From the NCBI GenBank assembly GCA_000733355.1, contig JNVV01000001.1:3727642-3791641 (forward strand): DNA of 64,000 bases, in the 5' to 3' direction. Under the pieces are notes generated by a model. It saw only the letters and a list, made by a program, of their open reading frames with translations. It searched no databases and was not told where the DNA came from. This stretch comes from Falciphora oryzae (Eukaryota > Ascomycota > Sordariomycetes > Magnaporthales > Magnaporthaceae). The number at the start of each line of letters is the position of its first letter. Within the stretch, counting starts at the first letter, position 1. Below, one piece after another: positions 1-10,257 of the stretch. The position numbers and the translations under genes are program-made.

Positions 1-510
1 CACACAAAGTGCTTGACCGTGGCCTGGACGCCCGTGCTCTGGATGCCGCGGATCAGCGCCGCGGCGCCGAGGCCGGCCACGACCGGGTCCTCGCTGAGCG
101 ACTCGAAGCCGCGGCCGCCCAGGGGCGAGCGCTGGATGTTGATGGTCGGCCCCAGGATGGCGTGCGCGCTCTTGGTCTTGGCGTCGGCACCCATGGTCTT
201 GCCGGCCTCCTCCAGAAGCGGCAGGTTGAAGGTTGCGCCCATGGCTGTGCCGCAGGGGAAACAGGCCGCCCTGACGCTGTTGAAGAACTTGGTGCCACGC
301 ACGCCATTGGGCCCGTCAGATAGCCGTAGCGATGGCACGCCTAGTCTGTGGACTGGCCTGGTGTGCCAGAAATCGATACCTTTTGGCGCTGCTGTCAGCA
401 GTTGCTCCTTCGGCGTGACTAAATAGGGGCCACCACTTACCCGAAAGCAGCTCAACCTTCTCGGTGAGCGTGAGCTTCTTCAGCACATCCTCAACGTCGA
501 TCTGAGCCAT
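1..510 (-). CDS. GH3 beta-glucosidase, N-terminal part (runs off left edge)
   Basis: Family 3 glycoside hydrolases release glucose from the non-reducing ends of beta-glucosides. Exon 1 is 510..441, starting [21 protein letters not shown] 61-nt intron (440..380, GTAAGT...AAAAG) follows, and exon 2 (379..1) continues past the window edge. After splicing the frame reads [11 protein letters not shown], then [20 protein letters not shown], the conserved substrate-binding stretch of the family, then a [12 protein letters not shown] segment. There is no signal peptide, so this resembles the intracellular fungal beta-glucosidases rather than the secreted ones. The catalytic aspartate region lies outside the window. 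The ATG follows the longest homologous start. Family assignment is firm; substrate is not. Confidence 0.88.
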
Positions 511-1830
511 TGTGTTGTCCTTTGTCGGTGTGCAACACGAGCCTGTGCACCGCATTCTAAGGTTCGTGAGGTTGTTTCAAGTCAAGTTGAGACAGGTCAC
601 GCTGAGAGGGAGAGGAGGGGAGGGTCGGCTTTATATGCGGTAGTCTGTTAGCCGTCGGGAGGCCGCGGAGACATAGGGAGCGGATAGCGCCCTCTTATAC
701 AACGACGGGCTTGCATGACGAGCGACGGCCAGGTAGCGAACGGCTTGATTTATTGACACTCATATGGGGAGACAGAGAATGGGATCCGGGGATGGCGGGG
801 CGGATGGAGTCCAGGTGGCTCCGTCGAATGCACCGGTGTGCCGGCTTGCGCTGTTTTCTTCCCCGTTTTGGTGACGCCCAGAGGGTCGAACCCGCCACGC
901 TGCCCTCTCTGACATGGCGGCTTGCCATCTGAGCCAGACACCGCCCGAGGATTTCACAAGAAGGAGGAATAAACATCACCGGACAACGGTCAACCTAGTG
1001 GAAACACCAGGGGCAGCCTCCCTCAGATGGATCCCAGCCCAGCCTTTGCTGCCGAGGAATAGCCCTGGACCGAACTTCAGCCGGCTGTCCCGGCCTTCTT
1101 CCGGCGCTCCATGGATCATCAGGTGGAGCACGGCGGGGCGAACTGGATGGATGGCACAGGTGGGCCGAAACCCCGACGTGCAGGTGGGACACATCCCAGC
1201 ACGAGCCGCTTTCCCGCCCGCTCCTCGCGAGACATCCCTCCCTCCTCCAGCCGACCTGCCGCCGTCAAGAAGGCCAAGTACAGGCAAGCAAGGGGACGGC
1301 CAAGTACATAAGAAGCACCCACGTAACATCCTCCACCGGGCCGGCCTGACTCCAGCATTAATCCCCGCATATCTGTGGAAAGCTTGCAGCCGCCTTGTGG
1401 GGCAACGGGCGGCCAAGAGCGCCGCTCCGCCAGGCTAACAACATGAGCCTGAGATGCTGGGGAAAAAAAGACGCTCAGGAGATTCATGTCTGGTTCCCCG
1501 CGAGGTTCGACGAGGCTGTGCAAACGCTAAAATCAGGACGACCAGAGGGAGAGTGAGAAACAGGCTTGGTCGCATTAATCCGAATAACAGCATGACCCCC
1601 AGATTCATTCATCCCGTTCGTTCCTTGCAGGTTCTTGTCATCAAAGAATCAAATCAAAGAGCTCCCTCGTATATCCCACATCAAGTCTTTCCTCGCCAAC
1701 CAAAGCACAGCATCTACGACATAATAGGGGAGAAAGGAAAGCCCAACAGAAATCATGACGCCGTTCCAGGCGCATTGACCGAGACCAATGCAATGAAAAG
1801 GAAACAAAAAAAATGTAGTTATCCTACGCT
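511..1830. other. Spacer between the GH3 gene start and the MCM2 stop
   Basis: It should hold the beta-glucosidase promoter and the MCM2 3' UTR. Open frames on both strands are arginine/proline-rich without family motifs and look like GC-driven shadows. A tRNA-like but poorly folding segment lies at 870-942 (minus strand); see findings. Confidence 0.5.
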
Positions 1831-4638
1831 TTACGCGCTGGCCGTCGCAGTGGCCCTCCCCTTGCCACGCCCAGCTCCAAGTCGGCGGCCGGCCCCGGCT
1901 CCAGGCCGTGCCAGCGTGTACTTGGCAAAGGCCCGGGCCAGTGCCTTCTTGCAGCTAACCTTCTGGCTACCCACAAGCGACTCGACCGTAACGGCGATGG
2001 CCCGGTCGATGTCCTGCGCCGAGCAGTACTCAGACAGCCGCATACGGCAGAAGGCCTCGCTGATCCGGATGATTGCTTCCAAATGACGCACCTATTGATT
2101 GGAGTTTTCTGTTAGAGCTCATGTTTCCGTGGCAAATGGCAGAGTAGCGACGTTCAGGCCGGCTTCCAAAACTTACAGTGATTGGGTAGGCGCCAGTCGC
2201 CTTCGACTCCCGACGCATGTCAGAGAAGAGTCGTGCGACCTTGTCCTCGTCCATGTGGTACAGCTTGGGCGAACACCTCTCGCGAGCATACTTGATGTAC
2301 TTGCGCAGCAGGTCCTGAGGAATCTCGCCCTCCTTGTCTCGACCATCAGAGGCCTGTGTCTCGGTCTGCTCCGAGTCGTGCTCGACCTCCATCGAGCCAT
2401 CCCCACCCTGCGTCCCGGACGACGACGGGTGGCTGCGGCTGTGGGAACCAACAATGAAGCGCGCCAGCCGCTCGTCCTCGGCCGGGTCGACCGTGTCGCG
2501 CACAACACACAGAATGTCGAAACGCGACAAGATGGGCTCGGTCAGTTCGACGTTGGCCGAGAACGGGATGGTCGAGTTGTAGCGCCCTCCTATCGGGTTC
2601 GCCGCTGCTATGATGCCACACCTGGCTTGCAGCGTCGTCACAATACCGGCCTTTGAGATGGAGATGGTCTGCTGCTCCATGGCCTCGTGGATTGATGTCC
2701 TGTCCTGGTCGTTCATCTTGTCGAACTCGTCGATCAGACAAGTACCCTTGTCGGCAAGCACCAGGGCACCGCCCTCCAACGTCCACTCGCTCGTCAGGGG
2801 GTCCCGTCGTACGCTCGCCGTGAGACCGACTGCACTGGCGCCCTGGCCCGTAGCAAAGACAGCCCGGTGCGCAGTCTTCTCGGCATACTTGAGAACCTGA
2901 GACTTGGCTGTTCCCGGATCTCCCAGGACCAGCACGTTGATGTCGCCACGCACATGGTGCTTGCCCTTGGCCGTCTTGGCGACACCACCGAACAACGACA
3001 GAGCGACAGCGGTCTTGATGTCGGTGTGCCCGTAGATGCTGGGGGCGATCGAGTTGATGATCTTGTCCACGATCTGCGGGTCCTTGGATAGCTTCCGAAT
3101 CTGCTGCTCGTCTTCCTCAGTCATGCGGAAGCCAGCCAGCTGATCGTGGGCCTTGACGATGTTGTTGGCCTCCAAGATGGTGGCAAAAACAGGGAAGCCG
3201 TTGCGGTTGTTCAGCTGCGCATCGTAGTTGTTCCTGTAGACGCCCGTGACCTCAATCTCCTCACCAGGCTTGGCCTTGTCGATCAAGTCCCACAGAAGCA
3301 CGATATCCCTGTGCCGAGGAAGACGGCCAGCAGGAACGGTGCCGGGTGACTCCTGAAGAGTGAGTTTCTGGTAGTTACGGTACACCGTCTTCTCCGAGTT
3401 GAGCGTGAACGGGCCACGAGACTGGCAGTTCTGGCAGTATGTGACCTTGACCTCGACGTTGGACTCCTGTTGGAACGGGCCGAGGGTGACACCGCACTTG
3501 GTGCAGTCAACCTTGACATACTTGAGCTGGGGGAAGACGCCAGTGCGCCGGGTAACGACGCCACTGACGCGGACCAGGCAGTTGAGGTGCGACTGGCGGA
3601 GCTGGCGGAGAGTGTAGTGGACAGGAAGGTCGAAGATGCGAACGTGGATCTCCGAGTGAATGCGCTCGTAGTCGGGGTAGTGCAGGAGGACGACATCCAT
3701 GGCCACCTCGTCGAAGAGCTTGAGCATCTCAGTCGGGGCGTTGGCGAGGAAGTAGGCCAGGATAGCCTTGGATGCAGACAGGTGGTCGTACGAGACCTCG
3801 AGGGACTCGGCGTTGATCTCACCCAGAGTGCGGATGCGGCTTCCGTAGACCGAAGAGCCGTGCTCATCCGTGTACTCTGTGAGGAAGGCCTTGAACTCGC
3901 GCTTGATGGTGCGCTGGACAGACGGCTGCGAAACCCACTCGGTCAAGCTAGACGCCTTGACGTCCTGCAGAGCCTCGAGCGAGAGCTCCTCGTCCATGAT
4001 GTCGGCATCCATGTCCTCGTCCAGGTCCTCATCATACCGGTGTCGGCGCCGGCGCGGCTGGGCCGTGAGATCGATGTCGCCATCCTCGTCTTCACCAGGC
4101 AGGAAGGCAGCGGGGATACGCTGTCGGCGGGCGACCTCGCGATCTCTGCGGTTGAGCTGGGCTTCGAGGCGCCTCCTGTCGCCAAGGCTCATGGCCTCGT
4201 AGTCGGCCTCGTCGTCGATGTCAATACGCTCATACTCGTCGTTTTCCCTATCCTTGTAATCCCCCTCGAAGCCCTCTCCGAAGAGGTCCACATCGTCCTC
4301 GGCCATCTCATCGAGGTCTTCGATGTCGTCCTGGATCTCAGCATCCTCCTCGATGTCGTCATTGTCATCTGCCCCGTGCGCCATGTTGAAGGCGGGGGGA
4401 GAGGAGGGGATAGGCGGGCTCGAAGCCGCGGCGATCGGAGAGGTGCCATCGTCGCCAGCGCCAGATCTAGCTCGCTTCCGGCTCCCGCCCGCCGCAGCGG
4501 ACAGGCCACGGTTTGCAGAATTCGAGTTGCTTCTCAGCGGAGAACTAGAAGGGCGGCGGCGTTAGCGATGAGGGGAGGGCGAACCGGGGAGGCGGTATCT
4601 GCCAAAACAAATGATGCACGAGGCTAAGCTCACCTCAT
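1831..4638 (-). CDS. mcm2: MCM2, DNA replication licensing factor subunit
   Basis: Mcm2 is a subunit of the hexameric MCM2-7 replicative helicase; its acidic N-terminal tail is phosphorylated by Cdc7-Dbf4 and binds histones H3-H4. Exons are 4638..4634, 4544..2177 and 2091..1831, giving 877 residues. The first coding exon is only ATGAG; splicing over the 89-nt intron (4633..4545, branch CTAAC) gives a start MSSPLRSNSNSANRG typical of fungal Mcm2. A later in-frame ATG at 4384 would lose 55 residues. Visible in order: Ser/Pro and Asp/Glu-rich tail, a C4 zinc ribbon near 348 (CTKC...CQNC), Walker A GDPGTAKSQ near 543, Walker B LIDEFDKMND near 601, arginine finger SRFD near 672, and a winged-helix C terminus (RHLEAIIRISEAFCRMRLSE) in exon 3. 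It is divergent from the UBR7-like gene. Confidence 0.96.
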
Positions 4639-5225
4639 GCTGGATAGTGTCCCTGGTACAGTCTCGAGAATTGGTTGTTATGCGACACCTGTAAAGCACA
4701 CCTGCTGATATCGGGTTCGCTGCGCTCGTCGCAAGATGAATCGGGTTGCTGGGGGAATGCGAATTCAGAGAAGAGTTGAAAGAGGGGGGACCCGCCTGCA
4801 GGGAAAGATTGCGGTCTCCAGCCTGGAACGTGGACAGGGGTCAAATTGGAGACGCGTAAAGTGGTTTTGACGCGCCTCCCTCGCGTTAAGTGGTGGGGCG
4901 TTTGGTGGGCCGTACCTCTGCTTTCATGATTCGAGGGCTCGGATTGGTCCATCTATTGAAGCTTCCGCTGGAGGGACCTGCAGCCTTCATCCCAAGGCGC
5001 TGCTGCGCGCATCGCATCTCGTCCATTTCTCCCATCGCGGAAGAGCATCGTAAGCGGAGCTTCCATCTTCATCCATTCATGGAATTCGAGTGACCTCGCG
5101 ACTACAGGCTGTAGTCCTATCGCCGCACCTAACTGTTTCCAATTGCGAAAACCAAGAACCCTCCCGAGACCGACAAGACAGCAAGAGCTACCTCAGGCCC
5201 CCGCAGCCTCACCTCAATCGACACC
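4639..5225. promoter_or_regulatory. Shared divergent promoter region of MCM2 and the UBR7-like gene
   Basis: The 587 nt between the two start codons must contain both promoters and 5' UTRs. I see no coding potential. No specific transcription-factor site can be claimed with confidence, so the role is inferred only from the divergent layout. Confidence 0.5.
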
Positions 5226-7039
5226 ATGTCGCAGTCCGATGCATCGACCGCCGTCGCAAATGGCGATGCCGACGTCACCCAGGTCCCATCTCTGAAGCGC
5301 CGCGAGAGCTCGTCGCAGCAATCCCAGACATCTCAGACGGCTGCAGAGTAAGGCGACACACCCATCATTGCCTCCTACGCTGTGGGTCAGGGCCATTGAC
5401 TAACACAGGACTTTTCAACAGCTTCATCCGCGAGCAGATGCAGCTAGAGGCCGATGCGCGCGAGGCTCTGCCATACGTATGTCTCGGAACCAACCATACA
5501 CCCCCTTAGCATGCGCGCAACAGTGACAGGGAAGGTCGCTAACCCGCCGCGCATCACCAGAGCATCCAAGACTGCACCAAGCCCCTGGGATCGCTGCGCC
5601 AGTCTGTCTTCGCCTGCCTCACGTGCAACCCCCCGCCCGCCGACACCAAGGACCCTTACAATGCTGCCGGCGTGTGCTACTCGTGCTCAGTCCAGTGCCA
5701 TGGCGAGCACACCCTCGTCGAGATCTTCACCAAGCGCAACTTCACATGCGACTGCGGCACCACACGCTTCCCAGCCACAAGCCCCTGCAACCTGCGCGAG
5801 GATCCCAAGACCAAGGAGAAGGGCGTCCACTCGGAGAACCCGGACGCGAATAACAAGTACAACCAGAACTTCCGCAACCGCTTCTGTGGCTGCGAGTGCG
5901 ACTACGACCCCTTTCAGCAGAAGGGCACCATGTACCAGTGCCTTGGCCTGGGCACCCACGAGACCGGGGGCTGCGGCGAGGACTGGTGGCATCCCGGCTG
6001 CGTCGTGGGGCTCGGCTCGAAATGGTTTGAGAAAGACGAGAGCCAGGCCAAGGCCAAGCCGTCGGCCAATGACGCGACCCCCGCCCCAACCACAGCAGCG
6101 CTAGCCAGCCAGCCGCTGGCGACCATTTCAGAGGACGCAGAGACCAACGGGGGTGCTCCTCCTAACGGGCAGGCTGGCGCTGATGACGCCAGTGCGGACG
6201 GTGATGATGACGATGATCCTCCCATGCCGCCTGGATTCCCCGAGGAAGACTCGTTCGAGGCCTTCCTCTGCTACAGATGCGTCGACGCCTACCCATGGAT
6301 CAAACGCTATGCGGGGACCGAGGGCTTCCTGCCAGCCGTGTTTAGCAAACAGGTTGCGGCCGCCGCCGCCGACGGGGCAAAGCCCACCGAGGCTCCGTCG
6401 GCAGGTTCGTCGCTCAAGCGGAAGGCAGATGACGAAGGGGAGGAGGAGTCTCAGGAGTCTAAGCGTCACAAGAGCGAGGAGGAAACTTCGCCTGCCCCAC
6501 TACCCCCGCAGCAGCCCAGTGTCCCCGACGCTTCAACCTCCGCAGAGGCGCCAAAGGTTACTTCGGACTCCAGCTCCACCTGCAAGCTAGATAAGCTGCC
6601 GCCGGCGCCCAGCGGTCAGTTCTCTCTGTTCATGAAGGAGGACTTCCGCGAGCGCTTCTGCCGCTGCGCCGAGTGCTTCCCACACCTCAAGCCACACCCA
6701 CAGCTTCTGGAGGAGGAGGATACCTACGAGCCGCCCGTGTCGGAGAACGGCGGCTCCGAGCACGGCGGGTCGACGCAGGGCAGCCTCCTGGAGATGGGCG
6801 AGAGCGCGCTGCGCGGCGTAGACCGTGTGCGCGCCATCGAGGGCGTCATGGCGTACAACCACCTCAAGGACAAGCTCAAGACGTTCCTCCAGCCGTTCGC
6901 GCAGAGCGGCGAGGCGGTCTCGGCCGAGGACATCAAGGAGATCTTTGCCAAGCTGCGCGGCGACGACCAGGCGATCAAAGAGGCAGGCGAGTCTGCCAAT
7001 AAGTCTGCCGACTCCCGCCACGAGCAGAGCGGCTACTAG
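5226..7039 (+). CDS. UBR7/Mlo2-like UBR-box and PHD-type zinc-finger protein (putative E3 ubiquitin ligase)
   Basis: Proteins of this family (human UBR7, fission yeast Mlo2) carry a UBR zinc finger and an atypical PHD finger and are considered putative ubiquitin ligases, with UBR7 reported to act on histone H2B. Exons are 5226..5347, 5422..5476 and 5561..7039, giving 551 residues; all introns are GT-AG and phases match. The UBR box spans about residues 70-135 (CLTC, VCYSCSVQCHGEHTLVEIFT, FTCDCG). A PHD-like module follows (FCGCECDYDPF, GCGEDWWHPGC, FLCYRC), then an acidic low-complexity linker and the family's C-terminal block (FRERFCRCAECFPHL, EEEDTYEPP). The single-transmembrane or kinase alternatives can be excluded. 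The ubiquitin-ligase role is inferred from family. Confidence 0.93.
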
Positions 7040-8060
7040 CCCGTTCTAGTTCTGACCCTTTCCCCCTTTCATCGTTTCCCGCTTTGGGCTTGTTTATGAT
7101 TTTTGTAATACTATTTCAGGTGAGCTTTGGGACATTACGACATATGGCTCTAAATACAGGCAGGCACAGATTCACGCCGCTTATCTTCTCCCTGGTGTTC
7201 TCTTGATCAACTTGCTATTGCATGTAAATTAGGTTCCTCTTTTCGGATGGCAGGATCGATCAGCCGCGAACGTCGCCCGGGCGCGTGGCGTTATTTGTGA
7301 CAAGCTTTTGTGTCCGTCATGAGCCGGTATTTCACGAGAGTGTATGCACGGTGATCTCCCAAGATAGGTATCCAGCATTATCTCGGTGATTCCCTTTCTA
7401 TACCATGGAACCATGATATGCTCGCGTGGCCGCTCATGCTGTTTCTAATCGCGCCTCCACCCCCATTTCCAAGCCATCACCAACCACGCCTCTGCCATTT
7501 TCTCGAAATGCAGAGTGTCGACGACCGGGGAAACCTACAACCCAGCCCGTGCTTTCTTATCGCTTAGATGCAGCTGCCAGCCACACTGATGGTCGAGACC
7601 CGCGACCACGTTCGCGGAAGTGTATCTCGAAGCATGCCCTTTCCCCATATCCAGCGGAAGCCCTTGCAACCTTCCGGCCATGATAAGTGTGCTCCTTCCT
7701 CTACCTCTTCCAGCTCCTCGAGCTGTGCCTCGTGCCCCCAAGTTCTCGAACCTTGCTCCAGGTGGCTGGAACTCTGTCCTCGCTGTCGACTTCGTATTTG
7801 CATTTAAGACCCAAGGTTCGTCCTAGCGACATTCTCTGGGTGTCATCACTCTTGTCACCGTTATCCATCCATGTAGTCGCTGTTTCGACCGACGGCACGC
7901 CGTATATCGTTATTGAGCACACCATAAACTCAGGCATCGCCTCAACAAGAGTCTCGCCTGTCGCCAGAGCTCTCCAACCCTCCCACTTACTCCCTCCCTC
8001 CAAGACCTGAGCGGCAGGATCCCCCCGAGGCGGGCAAAGCAGCGACACGACCGGCACAAA
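7040..8060. other. Spacer upstream of the amino-acid permease
   Basis: 3' UTR of the UBR7-like gene followed by the presumed promoter and leader of the permease, which is C/T-rich towards the ATG. I find no gene here; the overlapping short frames lack motifs. Confidence 0.45.
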
Positions 8061-9800
8061 ATGGTGTTCGGCTTCATCAACAGGGCCTTCACGGCCCTGT
8101 CCCCCGGGCGGCGCGCGAGCGCGCAGAGCGGCGTCAGCGGCCACAGCGGCAGCACGACCGCAACGACAACCGCCAAGGACGGGCAGGCCGTCGTCGCCGA
8201 CGCGCCCGAGACGCAGGACGGGCTCAAGCGCCAGATCAACACGCGGCAGATGGTCTTCATGGCGCTGTCGAGCTCCATCGGCGCGGGCCTGATGGTGGCG
8301 TCGGGCCAGGCGCTGACCAACGCGGGGCCCGGCAATATGGTTCTGGGCTTCGCGGCCGTCGGCTTCGGCGTCGTGTGCACCATGGCGGCGCTGGGCGAGA
8401 TGGCGGCCGCGCTCCCGCTCAGCGGCTCCTTCTACACGTACACGGACCGCTTCGTCGGCCCCGCCGCCGGCTTCGCCATGGCCTGGAACTTCGCCTTCAA
8501 CTGGCTCATCGTCCTCCCCTTTGAGATCGTCACCATCGCCGCCCAGATCAAGCTCTGGGACACGACGGGCGCCGCCCACCCGGCCCTCGTCATCGCCGGC
8601 TTCCTCACCTTCGTTTCGCTCGTCTCGCTGATGGGCTCCCGCTGGTTCAGCGAGGCCGAGAACGCCCTGGGCGGCCTCAAGATCCTCGCCATCTCCATCT
8701 TCATCTGCCTCGCCATCGGGCTCACAACCACCGGCCAGCCCTTCGTGCCCGGCCGCACCGTCCCCCTGCCCCAGGGCCAGATCGCCTACGGCACCACCTT
8801 CTGGCGGCACCCGGGCGCCTTCCTGCACGGCTTCCAGGGCTTCCTGACCGTCTTCAAGATCGCGGGCATGGCGTACGGCGGCACGGAAACCCTCGGCCTG
8901 ACGGCGGCCGAGTGCCTGCGCCCCTGCAGGCTGATGCGCATCGCCACCTACGTGACCTTTGCCCGCATCTTCCTCTTCTACCTCCTCGGCCTGACCATGC
9001 TCGGCTTCCTCCTGCCCTCCAACACGGTCGAGCTGACCCGCTCCGACGGCGGCGCCACCCCGTCCCCCTTCGTCCTGGCCATGCGCCAGGCGGGGCTCCG
9101 CGTCGTCGAGTACGTCATCAACACGTGCATCGTCGCCGCCCTGACCTCCATGGCCAACGTGGCCATCTTCGCCTCGTCGCGCGCCCTGCACGCCCTCAGC
9201 ACAAAGGGCATGGCGCCCAGGTTCATCTCGCGCACCCGCCGCGGCGTCCCCGTCTTCGCGACCGCAATCTCGATCGGCTTCGGCCTGCTGGCCTTCGTCG
9301 GCGCCGCCCCCGGAGGCTCCGTCATCTTCTCGTGGCTCCTCTCGCTGGCCGGCATGTCCAACTACTTCACCTGGCTGGCCATCTGCGTCAGCCACGTGCG
9401 CTTCCGCCACGCCCTCCGCCACAACGGCAGGCCCGTCTCGTCGCTCAGCTTCGCGAGCCCCTTTGGCACCTGGGGCGCCTGGGTCGGCATCGCCACGTCG
9501 CTCAGCGGCCTCAGCTCCCAGATCGCCATGGCCTTTTGGCCCATGGCCCCGGGAGCCCCCATCAACCCTAAGGAGGTGGCCATGGACGTTATCGGCGCCC
9601 CCGCCGTCATGATCCTCTTCGTCGCGTACCTGGTCTACCAGAAGCGCAACGGCGGCGGCTGCCGCGTCTTCCGCCCCGTCGCCGAGATCGACGTCGACAC
9701 GGGCTTCCGCGGCCGCGCCGAGCTCGAGCGCGAGAAGGAGGAGCTGTCGGCCGCGGAGTCCACCACCGACACCCCGGCCGCCGCCCCCGCGAGCAACTAG
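8061..9800 (+). CDS. Amino-acid permease, APC superfamily (fungal YAT type)
   Basis: Fungal YAT permeases import amino acids across the plasma membrane by proton symport. This is a single exon of 579 residues. The N-terminal tail (about 70 residues) is Ser/Thr/Ala-rich, followed by the family's entry motif: INTRQMVFMALSSSIGAGLM replaces the canonical iso-sequence around the first helix. Next comes LPLSGSFYTYTDRFVGPAAG (helix 3 region) and about twelve hydrophobic segments. Other recognisable points are MAYGGTETLGLTAAE in mid-protein and SSRALHALSTKGMAP before helix 8. The C-terminal tail is Arg/Glu-rich and cytosolic. The substrate cannot be told from sequence. GC content is very high, which opens a long antisense frame on the opposite strand. 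The protein ends about 460 bp from the convergent next gene. Confidence 0.92.
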   Translation: MVFGFINRAFTALSPGRRASAQSGVSGHSGSTTATTTAKDGQAVVADAPETQDGLKRQINTRQMVFMALSSSIGAGLMVASGQALTNAGPGNMVLGFAAVGFGVVCTMAALGEMAAALPLSGSFYTYTDRFVGPAAGFAMAWNFAFNWLIVLPFEIVTIAAQIKLWDTTGAAHPALVIAGFLTFVSLVSLMGSRWFSEAENALGGLKILAISIFICLAIGLTTTGQPFVPGRTVPLPQGQIAYGTTFWRHPGAFLHGFQGFLTVFKIAGMAYGGTETLGLTAAECLRPCRLMRIATYVTFARIFLFYLLGLTMLGFLLPSNTVELTRSDGGATPSPFVLAMRQAGLRVVEYVINTCIVAALTSMANVAIFASSRALHALSTKGMAPRFISRTRRGVPVFATAISIGFGLLAFVGAAPGGSVIFSWLLSLAGMSNYFTWLAICVSHVRFRHALRHNGRPVSSLSFASPFGTWGAWVGIATSLSGLSSQIAMAFWPMAPGAPINPKEVAMDVIGAPAVMILFVAYLVYQKRNGGGCRVFRPVAEIDVDTGFRGRAELEREKEELSAAESTTDTPAAAPASN

Positions 9801-10257
9801 TGCCGCCGCGGATCGGGCTTCCCGAGGCAGCCGGAAGAATTTGGTCCAGCTGCCTGAAGAACGGCGAGCGTAGAGAACATACCCGAGTCTTACTAGAGAC
9901 AACTGCCTGACCCTAGTGGTCTTGGCGACAGCTCCAAGGAGCAGAAGCTGGTCTCAAATCAGGGGGCCAGTGACCTTTGTACCTAAGAAAACGGCATCGG
10001 TCGTTAACACTTTTCTTATTTGTAATCTCACTGGGCGTTTGGCGGGAGGCGGTTGGTTGGTCAAAGAGGCTGTGCCGTGGAGGGAATCTAGTAGATCAGT
10101 TTTATTTAACATTTCTTCAGAAAACCCTGGGTCCAGAGCACGCTCGGTGTGATTCAGTGCGCTGTTTGCATAAAAAGAAAAAAAGGGTAACCTCGAACCA
10201 GTGCTGGAAAACAATACTAGATGCTAAGACAGACAACAAGTGGAATAATCGTCATGA
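9801..10257. other. Convergent 3' spacer
   Basis: AT-richer spacer between two convergent stop codons, presumably holding both polyadenylation regions. No gene seen. Confidence 0.5.

Noticed and set aside
3470..4627. 385-codon open frame antisense to MCM2
   Set aside because: Composition is the complement of MCM2 codons; the opposite strand has a complete, motif-rich MCM2.
7701..9902. 733-codon open frame antisense to the amino-acid permease
   Set aside because: It is Gly/Arg/Glu/Asp/Ala-biased with no domain and mirrors a very GC-rich gene; a typical shadow of third-position GC.
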